A stretch of DNA of 64,000 bases from Candidatus Woesearchaeota archaeon (lineage in GTDB: Archaea; Nanobdellota; Nanobdellia; Woesearchaeales; GW2011-AR4). The first letter of the stretch is position 1. Each line of letters begins with the position of its first letter. Below are positions 17,594 to 26,540 of the stretch, piece after piece. Where the stretch lies: the NCBI GenBank assembly GCA_016185755.1, contig JACPMX010000004.1, positions 111,104 to 175,103 on the forward strand, in the 5' to 3' direction. Position numbers and translations under genes: made by a program. The notes below the pieces were generated by a model that ran no database searches, was not told where the DNA came from, and worked only from the letters and a program-made list of their open reading frames with translations.

Positions 17594-17606
17594 CTTTATA
17601 TAATCA
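17594..17606 (+). promoter_or_regulatory. TATA box of the Rieske gene
   Basis: CTTTATATAAT lies about 26 bases before the ATG at 17625, consistent with a leaderless transcript. The 100-base gap is shared with the divergent ppsA promoter (TATA-like GGTTTATATTC near 17550-17560 on the minus strand). Confidence 0.55.
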
Positions 17607-17624
17607 TCTGAAATTATTTCGATC

Positions 17625-17933
17625 ATGCCAAATTTTACGAGAGTTGCGGGCACTGGAGATTTGAAGCCTGGTGAAAACAAGGTTGTCAATGTGAATGGCA
17701 CAGAGGTTGCCCTGTTCAATGTAGACGGGGAATTTTTTGCCATCAGCAATACCTGCGCGCACAGGGGCGGCCCGTTGGGAGAGGGCTATCTTGACGCAGA
17801 TGTTGTTACATGCCCCTGGCACGGCTGGCGCTTCAATGTAAAAACAGGCATATCGCCTGTAATGCCAACCGCAAAAGTTCCCTCTTACCCTGTCAAAATC
17901 GAAGGCAATGACGTTCTTGTATCCCTGGAATAA
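17625..17933 (+). CDS. Rieske [2Fe-2S] ferredoxin-type protein
   Basis: A 102-residue soluble electron carrier. The cluster ligands are visible: CAHRGGPL (CxH, about residues 44-46) and CPWHGWRF (CxxH, about residues 64-67). It resembles the small ferredoxin components of bacterial dioxygenases and nitrite reductase small subunits. No oxygenase or reductase partner is next to it; Pcm follows 45 bases later. Its partner and role are unknown. Confidence 0.9.
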   Translation: MPNFTRVAGTGDLKPGENKVVNVNGTEVALFNVDGEFFAISNTCAHRGGPLGEGYLDADVVTCPWHGWRFNVKTGISPVMPTAKVPSYPVKIEGNDVLVSLE

Positions 17934-17978
17934 AATAAATCCTAAAAGTTTTTATTCTCGATTGCCTATTTATCCCCC

Positions 17979-18608
17979 ATGGGCAGGCAGAAGCTTATTG
18001 GCTACTGGATTTCCTCCGGCATTGTAAAGGACAAAAAAGTCATAGAAGCATTCAAAAAAATTCCAAGGGAGCGATTCATAAAGGGCAATGCTGAAGAAGC
18101 CTATGCAGACTGCCCCCTTTCCATAGGCCAAGGCCAGACAATCTCACAGCCAACAACAGTCATCATGATGACTCAGGCACTGGAGCTTGAAGAAGGCCAG
18201 AAGGTGCTTGAAATAGGCTCCGGCTCTGGCTACCAGGCTGCCATAATCTCCAAGATAATCGGAAAAAAGGGAAAAATCATCTCTACTGAAATTGTCCCCG
18301 AGCTTGCGGATTTTGCAAAAGAAAATATAAGAAAGCTAAAATTAAAGAATGTTGAGATAATCATACATGACGGCTCTAAAGGATATGGGAAGGAATCCAC
18401 TTACGACAGGATAATAGTCACGGCAGCATGCCCTGAAATTCCAAGGCCATTGGTAAGCCAATTAAAGGAAGATGGCATTATAATAGCCCCTGTAGGGGAT
18501 ATGAATGAGCAGTCCATGATAAAGGCCACGAAAAATAAGGGTAAACTAATCAAGGAAAACCTTGGCAGCTTTATTTTCGTGCCGCTGAAGGGAAGATATG
18601 GCTATTGA
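17979..18608 (+). CDS. pcm: protein-L-isoaspartate O-methyltransferase
   Basis: Repairs isoaspartyl damage by SAM-dependent methylation. The 209 residues contain the Pcm signature: IPRERFI, the loop LSIGQGQTISQPTTVIMMTQAL, SAM motif I VLEIGSGSGYQAAI (about residues 75-88) and VTAACPEIPRPLVSQLKEDG. Length is normal. The stop overlaps the convergent PfkB gene by seven bases. Confidence 0.93.
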   Translation: MGRQKLIGYWISSGIVKDKKVIEAFKKIPRERFIKGNAEEAYADCPLSIGQGQTISQPTTVIMMTQALELEEGQKVLEIGSGSGYQAAIISKIIGKKGKIISTEIVPELADFAKENIRKLKLKNVEIIIHDGSKGYGKESTYDRIIVTAACPEIPRPLVSQLKEDGIIIAPVGDMNEQSMIKATKNKGKLIKENLGSFIFVPLKGRYGY

Positions 18609-19588
18609 ACTTTTCTCCTGTGAATTTTCATCTTCAGTTTCTTTGCATGCCTTGCGCATTCCTTGAATGTAAGCAAAATGTTTTTTGCCCCATAATGGCT
18701 CACGACGGACTGCGCATTCGCAACTCCAAGCCTTATTGCAAAGTCCATGTCATTCTTTCTTAAAAGTCCGGACAGGAACGAGGCTGCAAAAGCATCTCCT
18801 GCCCCGGTTGCATCAACAATTTTTACAGGAGGTGGCATTGCAGAGTAGAAGTATTTTTCACCAGCCGCATAAAGATTATGCTTTCCGTCAGTTACAACGG
18901 CAATTTTCGGGCCCATGCTTTTAATCTTGTTCAGCATTTCTTCAACAGGGCATTTGCCTGCAATCAATGCAGCTTCTTCCTTGTTCAGCACAAGCAGCTC
19001 TGTCCTGCCCAATATGCGCTTTAGGCTGTTGGCCCCTTTCTCCGCAAGATAAGTGCTTGGGTTGAATGCAATCTTTATGCTGTGTTTTTGGGCAAATTCC
19101 GCAATTTTTTCCAGGGTTTTGAACGATTGGCCCATCATTGCCGAGAAATAAAACCATTTCGCCTTTAGCTTTTTGAACGGGACATCTTTTATTTTTAAGT
19201 CGTCATTTGCGCCTTTATACGTCAGGATAGTCCTGTCATGGTCCAGGGTGTCTAAAATTATGGAGTATCCTGCATCCCCTTTTCCGTGGAAACACAACAA
19301 GTCAATTTTTTCTTTTGCAAGGCTTTTATGTATAAACTCGGAATTTGCCCCCTGGCCAAGCTTGCCAAGAAAAGCAACCTTATGCCCGAGCCTTGACAAT
19401 GCAACAGCAGTATTTGTCCCGCCGCCTCCTGTCGTGAATTCAAGCCCGTCAATCAGTATCTTCGAGCCGCTTGGAAATGCAAGCAGGTCCGTCTCTCCTT
19501 TGGGATCAATTATTTTGATAAGCTCTGAAAACCTTGTCTTGGCAAAGACATCCACAGTGGCAGAGCCGACAGTAACGACATCATACAT
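18602..19588 (-). CDS. PfkB-family carbohydrate/nucleoside kinase
   Basis: Ribokinase-family ATP-dependent kinase, 328 residues. PfkB signature 1 is GGGGTNTAVALSRLGHKVAFLGKLG (about residues 53-77); signature 2, with the catalytic Asp, is VDATGAGDAFAASFLSGLL (about residues 265-283). Substrate specificity (sugar, nucleoside or fructose phosphate) cannot be fixed. The promoter is GGTTTAAATAG near 19610 on the minus strand side. Convergent with pcm. Confidence 0.85.
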   Translation of the reverse strand: MYDVVTVGSATVDVFAKTRFSELIKIIDPKGETDLLAFPSGSKILIDGLEFTTGGGGTNTAVALSRLGHKVAFLGKLGQGANSEFIHKSLAKEKIDLLCFHGKGDAGYSIILDTLDHDRTILTYKGANDDLKIKDVPFKKLKAKWFYFSAMMGQSFKTLEKIAEFAQKHSIKIAFNPSTYLAEKGANSLKRILGRTELLVLNKEEAALIAGKCPVEEMLNKIKSMGPKIAVVTDGKHNLYAAGEKYFYSAMPPPVKIVDATGAGDAFAASFLSGLLRKNDMDFAIRLGVANAQSVVSHYGAKNILLTFKECARHAKKLKMKIHRRKVQ

Positions 19589-19635
19589 GAAAAATTTTAT
19601 TGGGATATCGGTTTAAATAGTTTGTTGTTTTAAAA

Positions 19636-20667
19636 TCAAAAGCTTATCCTGTCAAGAATTTCATGGGCATTTCCTGAATTGAGGTAGCTTTCAATATTCT
19701 TGTTCTTTAGCTTGACCAAAATCATCGTCCTCAAAGATTCTTTCTCGCTGTTGCCTACCCTGGCAATCCTGTCTGCTTCCACCATCCCGTAGGGATAGCC
19801 TATGAAAATCGGGTCTTTGCAGTTGGCTGCCAAAATATTTATGATTTCTTCTGATTTTGCCTTTTGCTGGTTGAAAATCTCAAGCCTGAAAACATGCTTT
19901 GATTTTTCATGAAACTTTGCAAAAAACATCTCTGCCCTGTGATCTGGACTGCTTATATCGGCAACAGGATGGTAATTCCATGCCTGAGAAGGGCCGATCC
20001 TGCCAAGCACAACGCTCATCATGCTTCCGTTGTCCGTGAACAGTGAGCTCGTCTTGCTTAATGCTGCCAGCACCACATTATTGTTTGCGCAAGATTCGTA
20101 AGCCTCGTCCAAAAATGATTTCTCGCCTGATACGGTGCTCTGCAGGTTTCCGTCGAGAACAATGAAGTCCGCTATTTTTCGGTCGGCAATTGATTTTGCA
20201 GCCATCAATTCCGCAAACCTCCTTATTGCATTTGCCACGCTGCTTATTTCAGCCCTGTTTGTGCCGAGCATTAAAGTATAGTCCAGCGAGCTGAATGACA
20301 TCTCATTCATGGCCATTGGGCTTTGGTCAAAGAAGGATGCCTTGTAATGTATCTCATTGTCTTTGCTGATTGCATGTATAAAAGCGATTATTTCAAATTT
20401 CTTAAACCCGATTTTTCTGTTATTTTGATATAAAACGTAGCAAACTCTTATGACATTCAATGAAAAGCCTGCAGAGGAGATTATTTCTGCATTTCCGCCG
20501 TCGACAAAGGCTATTTTTCTGCCGGAGTCTCCCTTTTTTATTTCATGAAAATTTTTGGCATCGATCCTGTAAGCCCTGTAGCCTTTTCCGGAGAATTTCG
20601 GATAGCCTGCAGCCATGACGCTTTCGTCAAGCGATTTGAGGATTTTTTCAACAGCTTCGTCAAACAT
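19636..20667 (-). CDS. NurA-domain nuclease
   Basis: Probable 5'-3' nuclease of the NurA family that acts in end resection with the HerA helicase and Mre11-Rad50. Visible blocks: KIAFVDGGNAEI (first metal-binding Asp, about residue 55), FIVLDGNLQST (second Asp, about residue 168), LAALSKTSSLF, and FIGYPYGMVEADRIARV at the C-terminus, the order expected for NurA. Length 343 is normal. herA, mre11 and rad50 are not in this window, so it is not in the usual operon here. Confidence 0.75.
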   Translation of the reverse strand: MFDEAVEKILKSLDESVMAAGYPKFSGKGYRAYRIDAKNFHEIKKGDSGRKIAFVDGGNAEIISSAGFSLNVIRVCYVLYQNNRKIGFKKFEIIAFIHAISKDNEIHYKASFFDQSPMAMNEMSFSSLDYTLMLGTNRAEISSVANAIRRFAELMAAKSIADRKIADFIVLDGNLQSTVSGEKSFLDEAYESCANNNVVLAALSKTSSLFTDNGSMMSVVLGRIGPSQAWNYHPVADISSPDHRAEMFFAKFHEKSKHVFRLEIFNQQKAKSEEIINILAANCKDPIFIGYPYGMVEADRIARVGNSEKESLRTMILVKLKNKNIESYLNSGNAHEILDRISF

Positions 20668-20750
20668 GCCATTGCTATTGCTGATGTATTTTTTAATTTA
20701 TTGATTCTGCATTCACAAGGTTTTTAAAGAATTTGGAAAATCGTCTGCAG

Positions 20751-22190
20751 ATGCAGAAGAAAGGCATCAGCATAATAGGAGAAGAGTACGGGGCATCTGA
20801 AAAGGTGCCTGAAAATGCAAGAAACTTCAATTTTCTTGACCAGGCAATCCTGTGGTTTGGGGCCGCTTCATTGCCTGCAGCATGGTACTATGGGGCTTTG
20901 ATGGCCGGCTTTGCAGGGCTGCCCGGGGCTTTCCTTCTCATTTTCGTGTTCAGCACCTTGATTTTCATACCATGGGCGCTGCTCGGCTACATAGCGTCGA
21001 AGACAGGCGCTTCGTCAATGGCCTTGGTGAGGCCTGCTTTCGGCATCAAAGGCTCGAGGCTTCCTTCAGTATTCTACCTGATTTTCGGGTTTGGCTGGGG
21101 GGCAGTCAATGTATTCCTTGCTGCAATTGCAATGAGCTTCATCTTCAACGCATGGCTTGGCTGGCCCGCTTTCCTTCAGCCGGGGTACCAATCCCATATG
21201 ATAGTGAGCATTCTGGTCATATGCCTGTTGCAGGGGATATTTGCAGTTGCCGGCCATAAAATAATAAAATGGATGGAATGGATTGCTGTCCTTTCCCTGA
21301 TTGTGCTGGGGGCTTACCAGACATATCTTGTTGTGACTAGTTGGGGATTTTCAAGCCTGTTAAATTGGAGGCCTCCTCTGGAAGGCTTAAAGGCAACTTT
21401 CGGAAGCGGAATTTTTTCCATAACTTACACTATAACATTTGCGCTGCTGATTGACTTGCTGATTGCATATAACTGGACATTCCAGTTCATAGGTGACTTT
21501 TCAAGATTCTCCAAAAAGCCAAGAGACGGCTCGCTTGGGCCGTTTATAGGCGCAAATATTGCGCAATGGTGGTGGTTTTTTGTCGGAGCTTTGGGAGTTG
21601 TTTTCCTTGCTGTCTCGACAGGCTCCTATAATCCAGTTGCGTCCGACCCAAGCAGCACGACAACAAGGCTCGGGTTTGGATGGATTGCATACATCGTGAT
21701 TTTGGCAGCGACAATATCTACAAATGCCGGCAACATATACGCTTCTGCATTGGGGATGTCAAACATCAATCCCGGCCATAAGTCAAAAATGAGGACTTTG
21801 CTTCTTATTTCTGCTGCGGTAATTGTCCCCGTCTCCCTTGTTCCTTTACTGAGCCCTAATTTTGTGGGATTTTATATTTTCTTTCTGGACTTTTTGGGGG
21901 CGATAGTTGTCCCCATGTGGACCCTCACACTGGTTGATTATTTTTTTGTAAGGGAAAAAAAGTATACCGGCGATATTTTCAGGGAAAGGGGGGCTTACTG
22001 GTACAAAAACGGCTGGAACGTCCCTGCAATTGCAACCCTGATTCTTGGAACCATAATCTACTGGGTGATTGGCTATGGGTTCCCAAGGCTCAGGGAGAAA
22101 TACACTGCAGCTATACCGACGATGATTATAATATCATTTGTTTATTATTTCTGGGCGAAAAAGGCAGGGGCAAAAACAGGAGCCGGCTAA
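20751..22190 (+). CDS. NCS1-family nucleobase/cytosine permease
   Basis: Membrane transporter with about twelve hydrophobic helices, in the nucleobase-cation-symport-1 family (CodB-like). The N-terminus has the typical AILWFGAASLPAAWYYGALMAG and IPWALLGYIASKTGASSMALVRPAFGIKGSRLPSVFYLIFGFGWGAVN, where helix 3 of NCS1 proteins carries substrate contacts. Likely imports purine or pyrimidine bases. The ATG at 20751 lies 25-28 bases after TTTTTAAAGA, so it is preferred over the TTG at 20733. Confidence 0.87.
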   Translation: MQKKGISIIGEEYGASEKVPENARNFNFLDQAILWFGAASLPAAWYYGALMAGFAGLPGAFLLIFVFSTLIFIPWALLGYIASKTGASSMALVRPAFGIKGSRLPSVFYLIFGFGWGAVNVFLAAIAMSFIFNAWLGWPAFLQPGYQSHMIVSILVICLLQGIFAVAGHKIIKWMEWIAVLSLIVLGAYQTYLVVTSWGFSSLLNWRPPLEGLKATFGSGIFSITYTITFALLIDLLIAYNWTFQFIGDFSRFSKKPRDGSLGPFIGANIAQWWWFFVGALGVVFLAVSTGSYNPVASDPSSTTTRLGFGWIAYIVILAATISTNAGNIYASALGMSNINPGHKSKMRTLLLISAAVIVPVSLVPLLSPNFVGFYIFFLDFLGAIVVPMWTLTLVDYFFVREKKYTGDIFRERGAYWYKNGWNVPAIATLILGTIIYWVIGYGFPRLREKYTAAIPTMIIISFVYYFWAKKAGAKTGAG

Positions 22191-22240
22191 AAATCCGCTT
22201 TTCATAACTTTTTTATATTATCGGCTAATTTCTATGGTTT

Positions 22241-24454
22241 ATGTACGAATTGATAATAACAGAAAAGCCCGCAGCTGCAAAAAAAATTGCAGAAGCCCTT
22301 GCAGACGGCAAGATGATAAATGAAGCATATCAGGGGGCTCCTTATTACAAGGTAACGCATGGCAAAAAAGACATTGTTGTTGCATGCGCCGTGGGCCACC
22401 TTTACGGCCTGGCTGAAAAGGAAAAAAAAGGGTGGAAGTTTCCCGTGTTTGATATCGAGTGGAAGCCGGTTTCAGAAACAGTGAAAAGCTCCTCATTTAC
22501 GAAAAAATACCTGAATGCAATAAAGAAGCTTGCCAAGGATGCAAAAGAATTTACGGTAGCAACTGATTACGACCAGGAAGGGGAAGTCATTGGACTGAAT
22601 GTGGTTAGGTATGTGTGCAGGCAGAAAGATGCCTACAGGATGAAATTTTCGACATTGACAAAAGATGAATTGAGGCAGGCCTATGCCGATAGGAGCAAGC
22701 ATCTTGACTGGGGCCAGGCTGAGTCAGGGGAGGCAAGGCATTTTCTGGACTGGTACAACGGGATAAATTATTCAAGGGCGCTTACAGCTGCAATAAAGAC
22801 AACCGGCGCTTTCAAGCTTATGTCTACCGGAAGGGTGCAGGGCCCTGCCCTGAAAATCATTGTCAGCAGGGAGCGCGAGATAAAAATTTTTGTCCCGAAG
22901 CCGTTCTGGCAGATTGAATTGTTCGGGGATTACAACGGGCAGGATATAATTGCATGGCACAAGGAAGACAAGTTCTGGGAAAAATCAAAAGCAGATGATG
23001 TCATAAGCAAGACAAAAAACCGGAAAGAGGCAGAAATATGCAACCTTGACAAAAAGCAGTTCAGCCAGATTCCCCCTTTTCCCTTCGACCTTACTTCAAT
23101 GCAGGTTGAAGCTTACCGCTGCCATAATATTTCCCCAAAAGAAACTTTGGAGATTGCACAGGACCTTTACACTTCAGGTTGTATCTCTTATCCCAGAACT
23201 TCAAGCCAGCAGTTGCCTCCTGCAATCGGTTATGCAAAGGTGCTTAATGATTTAGCCAAGCAAAAGCAGTATTCTAAACTGGCCAAAAGGCTGTTGAAAA
23301 AATCATCCCTAAAGCCGAACAATGGAAAGAAAACAGACCCGGCGCATCCTGCAATTTACCCGACTGGGATTGCCCCTCCAGAGCTTACTGAAAGGGAATC
23401 AAAAATATATGACCTCATTGTAAAGAGGTTCCTTGCAACCTTTGCCGAGAATGCTGTAAGGGAAACGATGACTGCTGAAATAAGCTGCAGCAGCGAGATT
23501 TTCATTGCAAAAGGGACAAGGACGATAGAGAAGGGATGGCACGAATTCTATTCCCCTTATGTAAAGCTTGAGGAAATCGAGCTCCCGAACATGAAGAAAG
23601 GCGACAAGATAAGTGTAAGCAAAGTTGAGCTGATAAGCAAGGAAACCTTGCCTCCAAAAAGATACACTCCTGCTTCAATAATAAAAGAGCTGGAAAAAAG
23701 GAATCTCGGGACAAAGGCAACAAGGTCTGAGATAGTTGATACCTTATTTCAAAGAGGCTATGTGCAGGGAAAAGCTATAGAGGCAACTAATCTTGGCATT
23801 TCAACCATCGAGACTTTGGAGAAATACTGCCCCAAGATTCTTGACGAGGAGCTTACAAGGCACTTTGAAGAGGAGATGGACAAAATAAGGGAAGGCCATC
23901 AAAAAAAAGAGATTATTTTGGAGGATGCAAAAGAAGCCATAATCAAGATAACAGCCGAGCTGAAGAAACACCAAAAGGAGATTGGGGCAGACTTGCAGAA
24001 AGCAAACAGGGAAACGCAGGATGAGATGTCTTTTCTTGGGATATGCCCGACATGCAGGGAAGGGAACATAATGATAAGGAGGGGGAAATTCGGGGCTTTT
24101 GCAGCCTGCAATAAATACCCTGACTGCAAGACCATTTTCTCGATACCGAAAAATGCCCTGATAAAGCCCGCTAAAAAAGACTGCGAAGTGTGCGGCTTTC
24201 CAAAAGTCCTTGCCATAAAAAAGGCCAGGCAGGCGATGGAGTTCTGCCTGAACCCAAAATGCCCGACAAAATTAGTTGAAGGCCAGGCAGGCGAAGATGC
24301 AAAGGCCATTGCAAAAGGCGAAGTGAAAAGGAAATGCCCGAAATGCAGCGAAGGCGATATTATGCTGAGGAGCAGCATTTACGGCAAATTTTACGGGTGC
24401 AGCAGATATCCCAAGTGCAGGTATACGGAAAAACTGCAAAGCAATTCTGAATAA
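22241..24454 (+). CDS. topA: DNA topoisomerase I (type IA)
   Basis: Relaxes negatively supercoiled DNA. The TOPRIM domain starts MYELIITEKPAAAKKIAEAL with the acidic triad in TDYDQEGEVIGLNVV (about residues 110-116). The catalytic Tyr lies in CISYPRTSSQQLP (about residue 317). The C-terminus carries three zinc-ribbon units: CPTC...CNKYPDC, CEVCG...CLNPKC and CPKC...CSRYPKC (about residues 600-735). Length 737 is normal for archaeal TopA. A TATA-like TTTTTATATTAT lies 25-30 bases ahead. Confidence 0.95.
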   Translation: MYELIITEKPAAAKKIAEALADGKMINEAYQGAPYYKVTHGKKDIVVACAVGHLYGLAEKEKKGWKFPVFDIEWKPVSETVKSSSFTKKYLNAIKKLAKDAKEFTVATDYDQEGEVIGLNVVRYVCRQKDAYRMKFSTLTKDELRQAYADRSKHLDWGQAESGEARHFLDWYNGINYSRALTAAIKTTGAFKLMSTGRVQGPALKIIVSREREIKIFVPKPFWQIELFGDYNGQDIIAWHKEDKFWEKSKADDVISKTKNRKEAEICNLDKKQFSQIPPFPFDLTSMQVEAYRCHNISPKETLEIAQDLYTSGCISYPRTSSQQLPPAIGYAKVLNDLAKQKQYSKLAKRLLKKSSLKPNNGKKTDPAHPAIYPTGIAPPELTERESKIYDLIVKRFLATFAENAVRETMTAEISCSSEIFIAKGTRTIEKGWHEFYSPYVKLEEIELPNMKKGDKISVSKVELISKETLPPKRYTPASIIKELEKRNLGTKATRSEIVDTLFQRGYVQGKAIEATNLGISTIETLEKYCPKILDEELTRHFEEEMDKIREGHQKKEIILEDAKEAIIKITAELKKHQKEIGADLQKANRETQDEMSFLGICPTCREGNIMIRRGKFGAFAACNKYPDCKTIFSIPKNALIKPAKKDCEVCGFPKVLAIKKARQAMEFCLNPKCPTKLVEGQAGEDAKAIAKGEVKRKCPKCSEGDIMLRSSIYGKFYGCSRYPKCRYTEKLQSNSE

Positions 24455-24497
24455 GCCAAACCAAAAGTTATTAAATGAAGGTCGCTTTTCTGCGTCT

Positions 24498-26252
24498 ATG
24501 AAAAAGCTTGTTTTTTTGTTATTTGCCGCAATCATTTTGCTTCCTGTCGCTTTTGCCAAGCAGGGCCACATGAAGCTGCTTGCAGTGCGCGAGACAGAAG
24601 CCGGCTATGAAGGCGGCATAGCTGATTTGTACCTTGAAATAAAGCCCGGCTCCGGGCGGGTATTTCTTGAGACTTTTCCTCTGACAAGGACTGACACGCA
24701 GATGTCGACAAGGTTTGCAAAGGCAATAGCATGCGATGCTATCAGCATGGACTGCGACGATGTAGATTTCTTCTATACAATAACTGCTGACTCTGCAATA
24801 ATAGCAGGGCCAAGCGCAGGCTCTTCTATTGCAATTCTGACGATTGCCATGCTGATGGATTTTAAGCTGGACGAGAGCTTGGCAGCGACAGGCACAATAA
24901 ACTCCGGCGGTCTGATAGGCCCTGTCGGAGGCTTGAAGGCAAAGGTAGAGGCTGCAAAAAGGGCCGGGCTGAAAAAAGTCCTGATACCTGCAGGGGAAAT
25001 CATAGTTAAAGCTGACAATTCAACTACCGACCTCGAAAATCTTTCAAGGGAGCTCGGGATAAGGATCATAGAAGTGTCCACATTAAGCGATGCAGTGAAA
25101 GAGTTCACAGGAAAGGATATAGAGCAGAAATTCAAAAGCATAGAGATAAGCGATGAGTACACGGGCATAATGAAAAACCTGGCGAAAGAGCTCTGCGACA
25201 GGAGCAGCAAGCTAAAGGAATCATTCAGGGAAACAAGAAACATTGGAAATTTTTCCTCTTCAAACGGGATAAATCTTACAGCAAAGGGAAGGGAAGCATT
25301 TGAAAAACAGACCTTTTACTCGTCTGCAAGCTACTGCTTCGGGGCTAATGTCGAATTTTCAGCTTTGCTGCTGCTGTCAAAAAACCTGTCAAAAGAGGAA
25401 ATGGCAAAAGAGATTATCCGCATAAAAAAAGATATAGCTGGGTTCAGGAACGATGTTGAAAGCCGCGGAAAGAAAACAATTACTGACTTGGAAGCATACA
25501 TAGTTGTAAAGGAAAGGCTTGCAGAGGCTGACGACTCCCTGGACCAGGCTCTTGGAGCATTAAATGATACTAACAGGACGGAAAGGGCTGCAAGGGCTGT
25601 TGCATATGCAGCTGAAAGGCTAAATTCCGCGCACTCGTGGTCAGCTTTTCTAGGCGCCAGCGGAAAGGCATTCAATCTGAACGCTGATGTGCTAAAAAAA
25701 TCATGCCAGAACAAGATAAGCGAGGCAGACGAAAGAAAGCAGTACGTAGAACTTTATATTCCAAATTCATTGGCAAATATAGAGCGCGAAATAGGGCAGG
25801 CATCCAAAGAGCTTGAGAAAGGCAACTACGAGCTCTGCCTTTCAATTGCAAGCAGGGCAAAGGCTGATGTTGATGTCATACTGAGCGTTTTTGGAGTTGA
25901 AAGCGGGCAATACAATGACCTTGTCAGCAGGAAGCTTGAGATAGTGAAAAACAGCATCGCAAGGCAGGCTGCCAAAGGGATTTTTCCTATATTGGGCTAT
26001 AGCTATTACGAATATGCAAGCTCCCTCAAGGAAACTGACATTTTTTCAGCCCTTCTTTATTCTGAATATGCCCTTGAGCTGGGAAACCTTGACATTTATT
26101 TCAAGGAAAGCAACGGCAAAAGCAATAATTTCGATATTGGCGTTGACAGCAAGCTCATTGTTGTTTTTTTCATTGGCGTTGCAATAGGGGCTGTTGCAGT
26201 TTCTCTTGTAAGAAAAAAGGCACAAAGGCAAAAGTCCAATGCTAGAAGATAA
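24498..26252 (+). CDS. secreted/membrane-anchored Lon-like (S16) serine protease
   Basis: Archaeal protein of the COG1750 type: signal peptide (residues 1-20, ending AFA), then an S16 protease domain with catalytic Ser in AGPSAGSSIAILT (about residue 107) and Lys in VGGLKAKVEAAKRAGLKK (about residue 149). No AAA+ domain is present. A long helical region (about 210-500) rich in predicted coiled coil follows, and a C-terminal transmembrane helix (LIVVFFIGVAIGAVAVSLV) with a basic tail. The protease domain would thus face outside the cell, anchored by the C-terminus. Target unknown. Confidence 0.85.
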   Translation: MKKLVFLLFAAIILLPVAFAKQGHMKLLAVRETEAGYEGGIADLYLEIKPGSGRVFLETFPLTRTDTQMSTRFAKAIACDAISMDCDDVDFFYTITADSAIIAGPSAGSSIAILTIAMLMDFKLDESLAATGTINSGGLIGPVGGLKAKVEAAKRAGLKKVLIPAGEIIVKADNSTTDLENLSRELGIRIIEVSTLSDAVKEFTGKDIEQKFKSIEISDEYTGIMKNLAKELCDRSSKLKESFRETRNIGNFSSSNGINLTAKGREAFEKQTFYSSASYCFGANVEFSALLLLSKNLSKEEMAKEIIRIKKDIAGFRNDVESRGKKTITDLEAYIVVKERLAEADDSLDQALGALNDTNRTERAARAVAYAAERLNSAHSWSAFLGASGKAFNLNADVLKKSCQNKISEADERKQYVELYIPNSLANIEREIGQASKELEKGNYELCLSIASRAKADVDVILSVFGVESGQYNDLVSRKLEIVKNSIARQAAKGIFPILGYSYYEYASSLKETDIFSALLYSEYALELGNLDIYFKESNGKSNNFDIGVDSKLIVVFFIGVAIGAVAVSLVRKKAQRQKSNARR

Positions 26253-26472
26253 TAGCAATATAGCACCAGTTTAACTTTTACGATGCATGCCCTAAACTCG
26301 AATTTTTTTAAAATTTCAATGAATTTAATTTTAATTAAAAAAACATTAGAACTGCCTCTGAAAGCAAAAGTTATTAGGGTAAGCCAGTTTTGTGTCAGCT
26401 ATAATTTATAATATAAGAAGGAACATAAACCCAAGCAGAACAAATTGCTTTGCTCTGCCAGGGAAAAAAGAG

Positions 26473-26534
26473 GTGATAGATTATCACTTTAGAAGTGATA
26501 TTATCACTATGAAATGGATTAAATGTATTATCAC
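26473..26534. promoter_or_regulatory. tandem GTGATA/TATCAC operator-like repeats
   Basis: Two palindromes, GTGATA-GAT-TATCAC (26473-26487) and GTGATA-T-TATCAC (26495-26507), and a further half-site TATCAC (26529-26534) stand just before the PLD lipoprotein start (26541). A TATA-like TTATAATATAAG lies near 26406-26418, so these sites would be in the leader. Operator function is inferred. The rest of 26253-26472 shows only AT-rich sequence and a weak GCAGA/TCTGC hairpin (about 26435-26460). Confidence 0.45.
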
Positions 26535-26540
26535 TTTAAA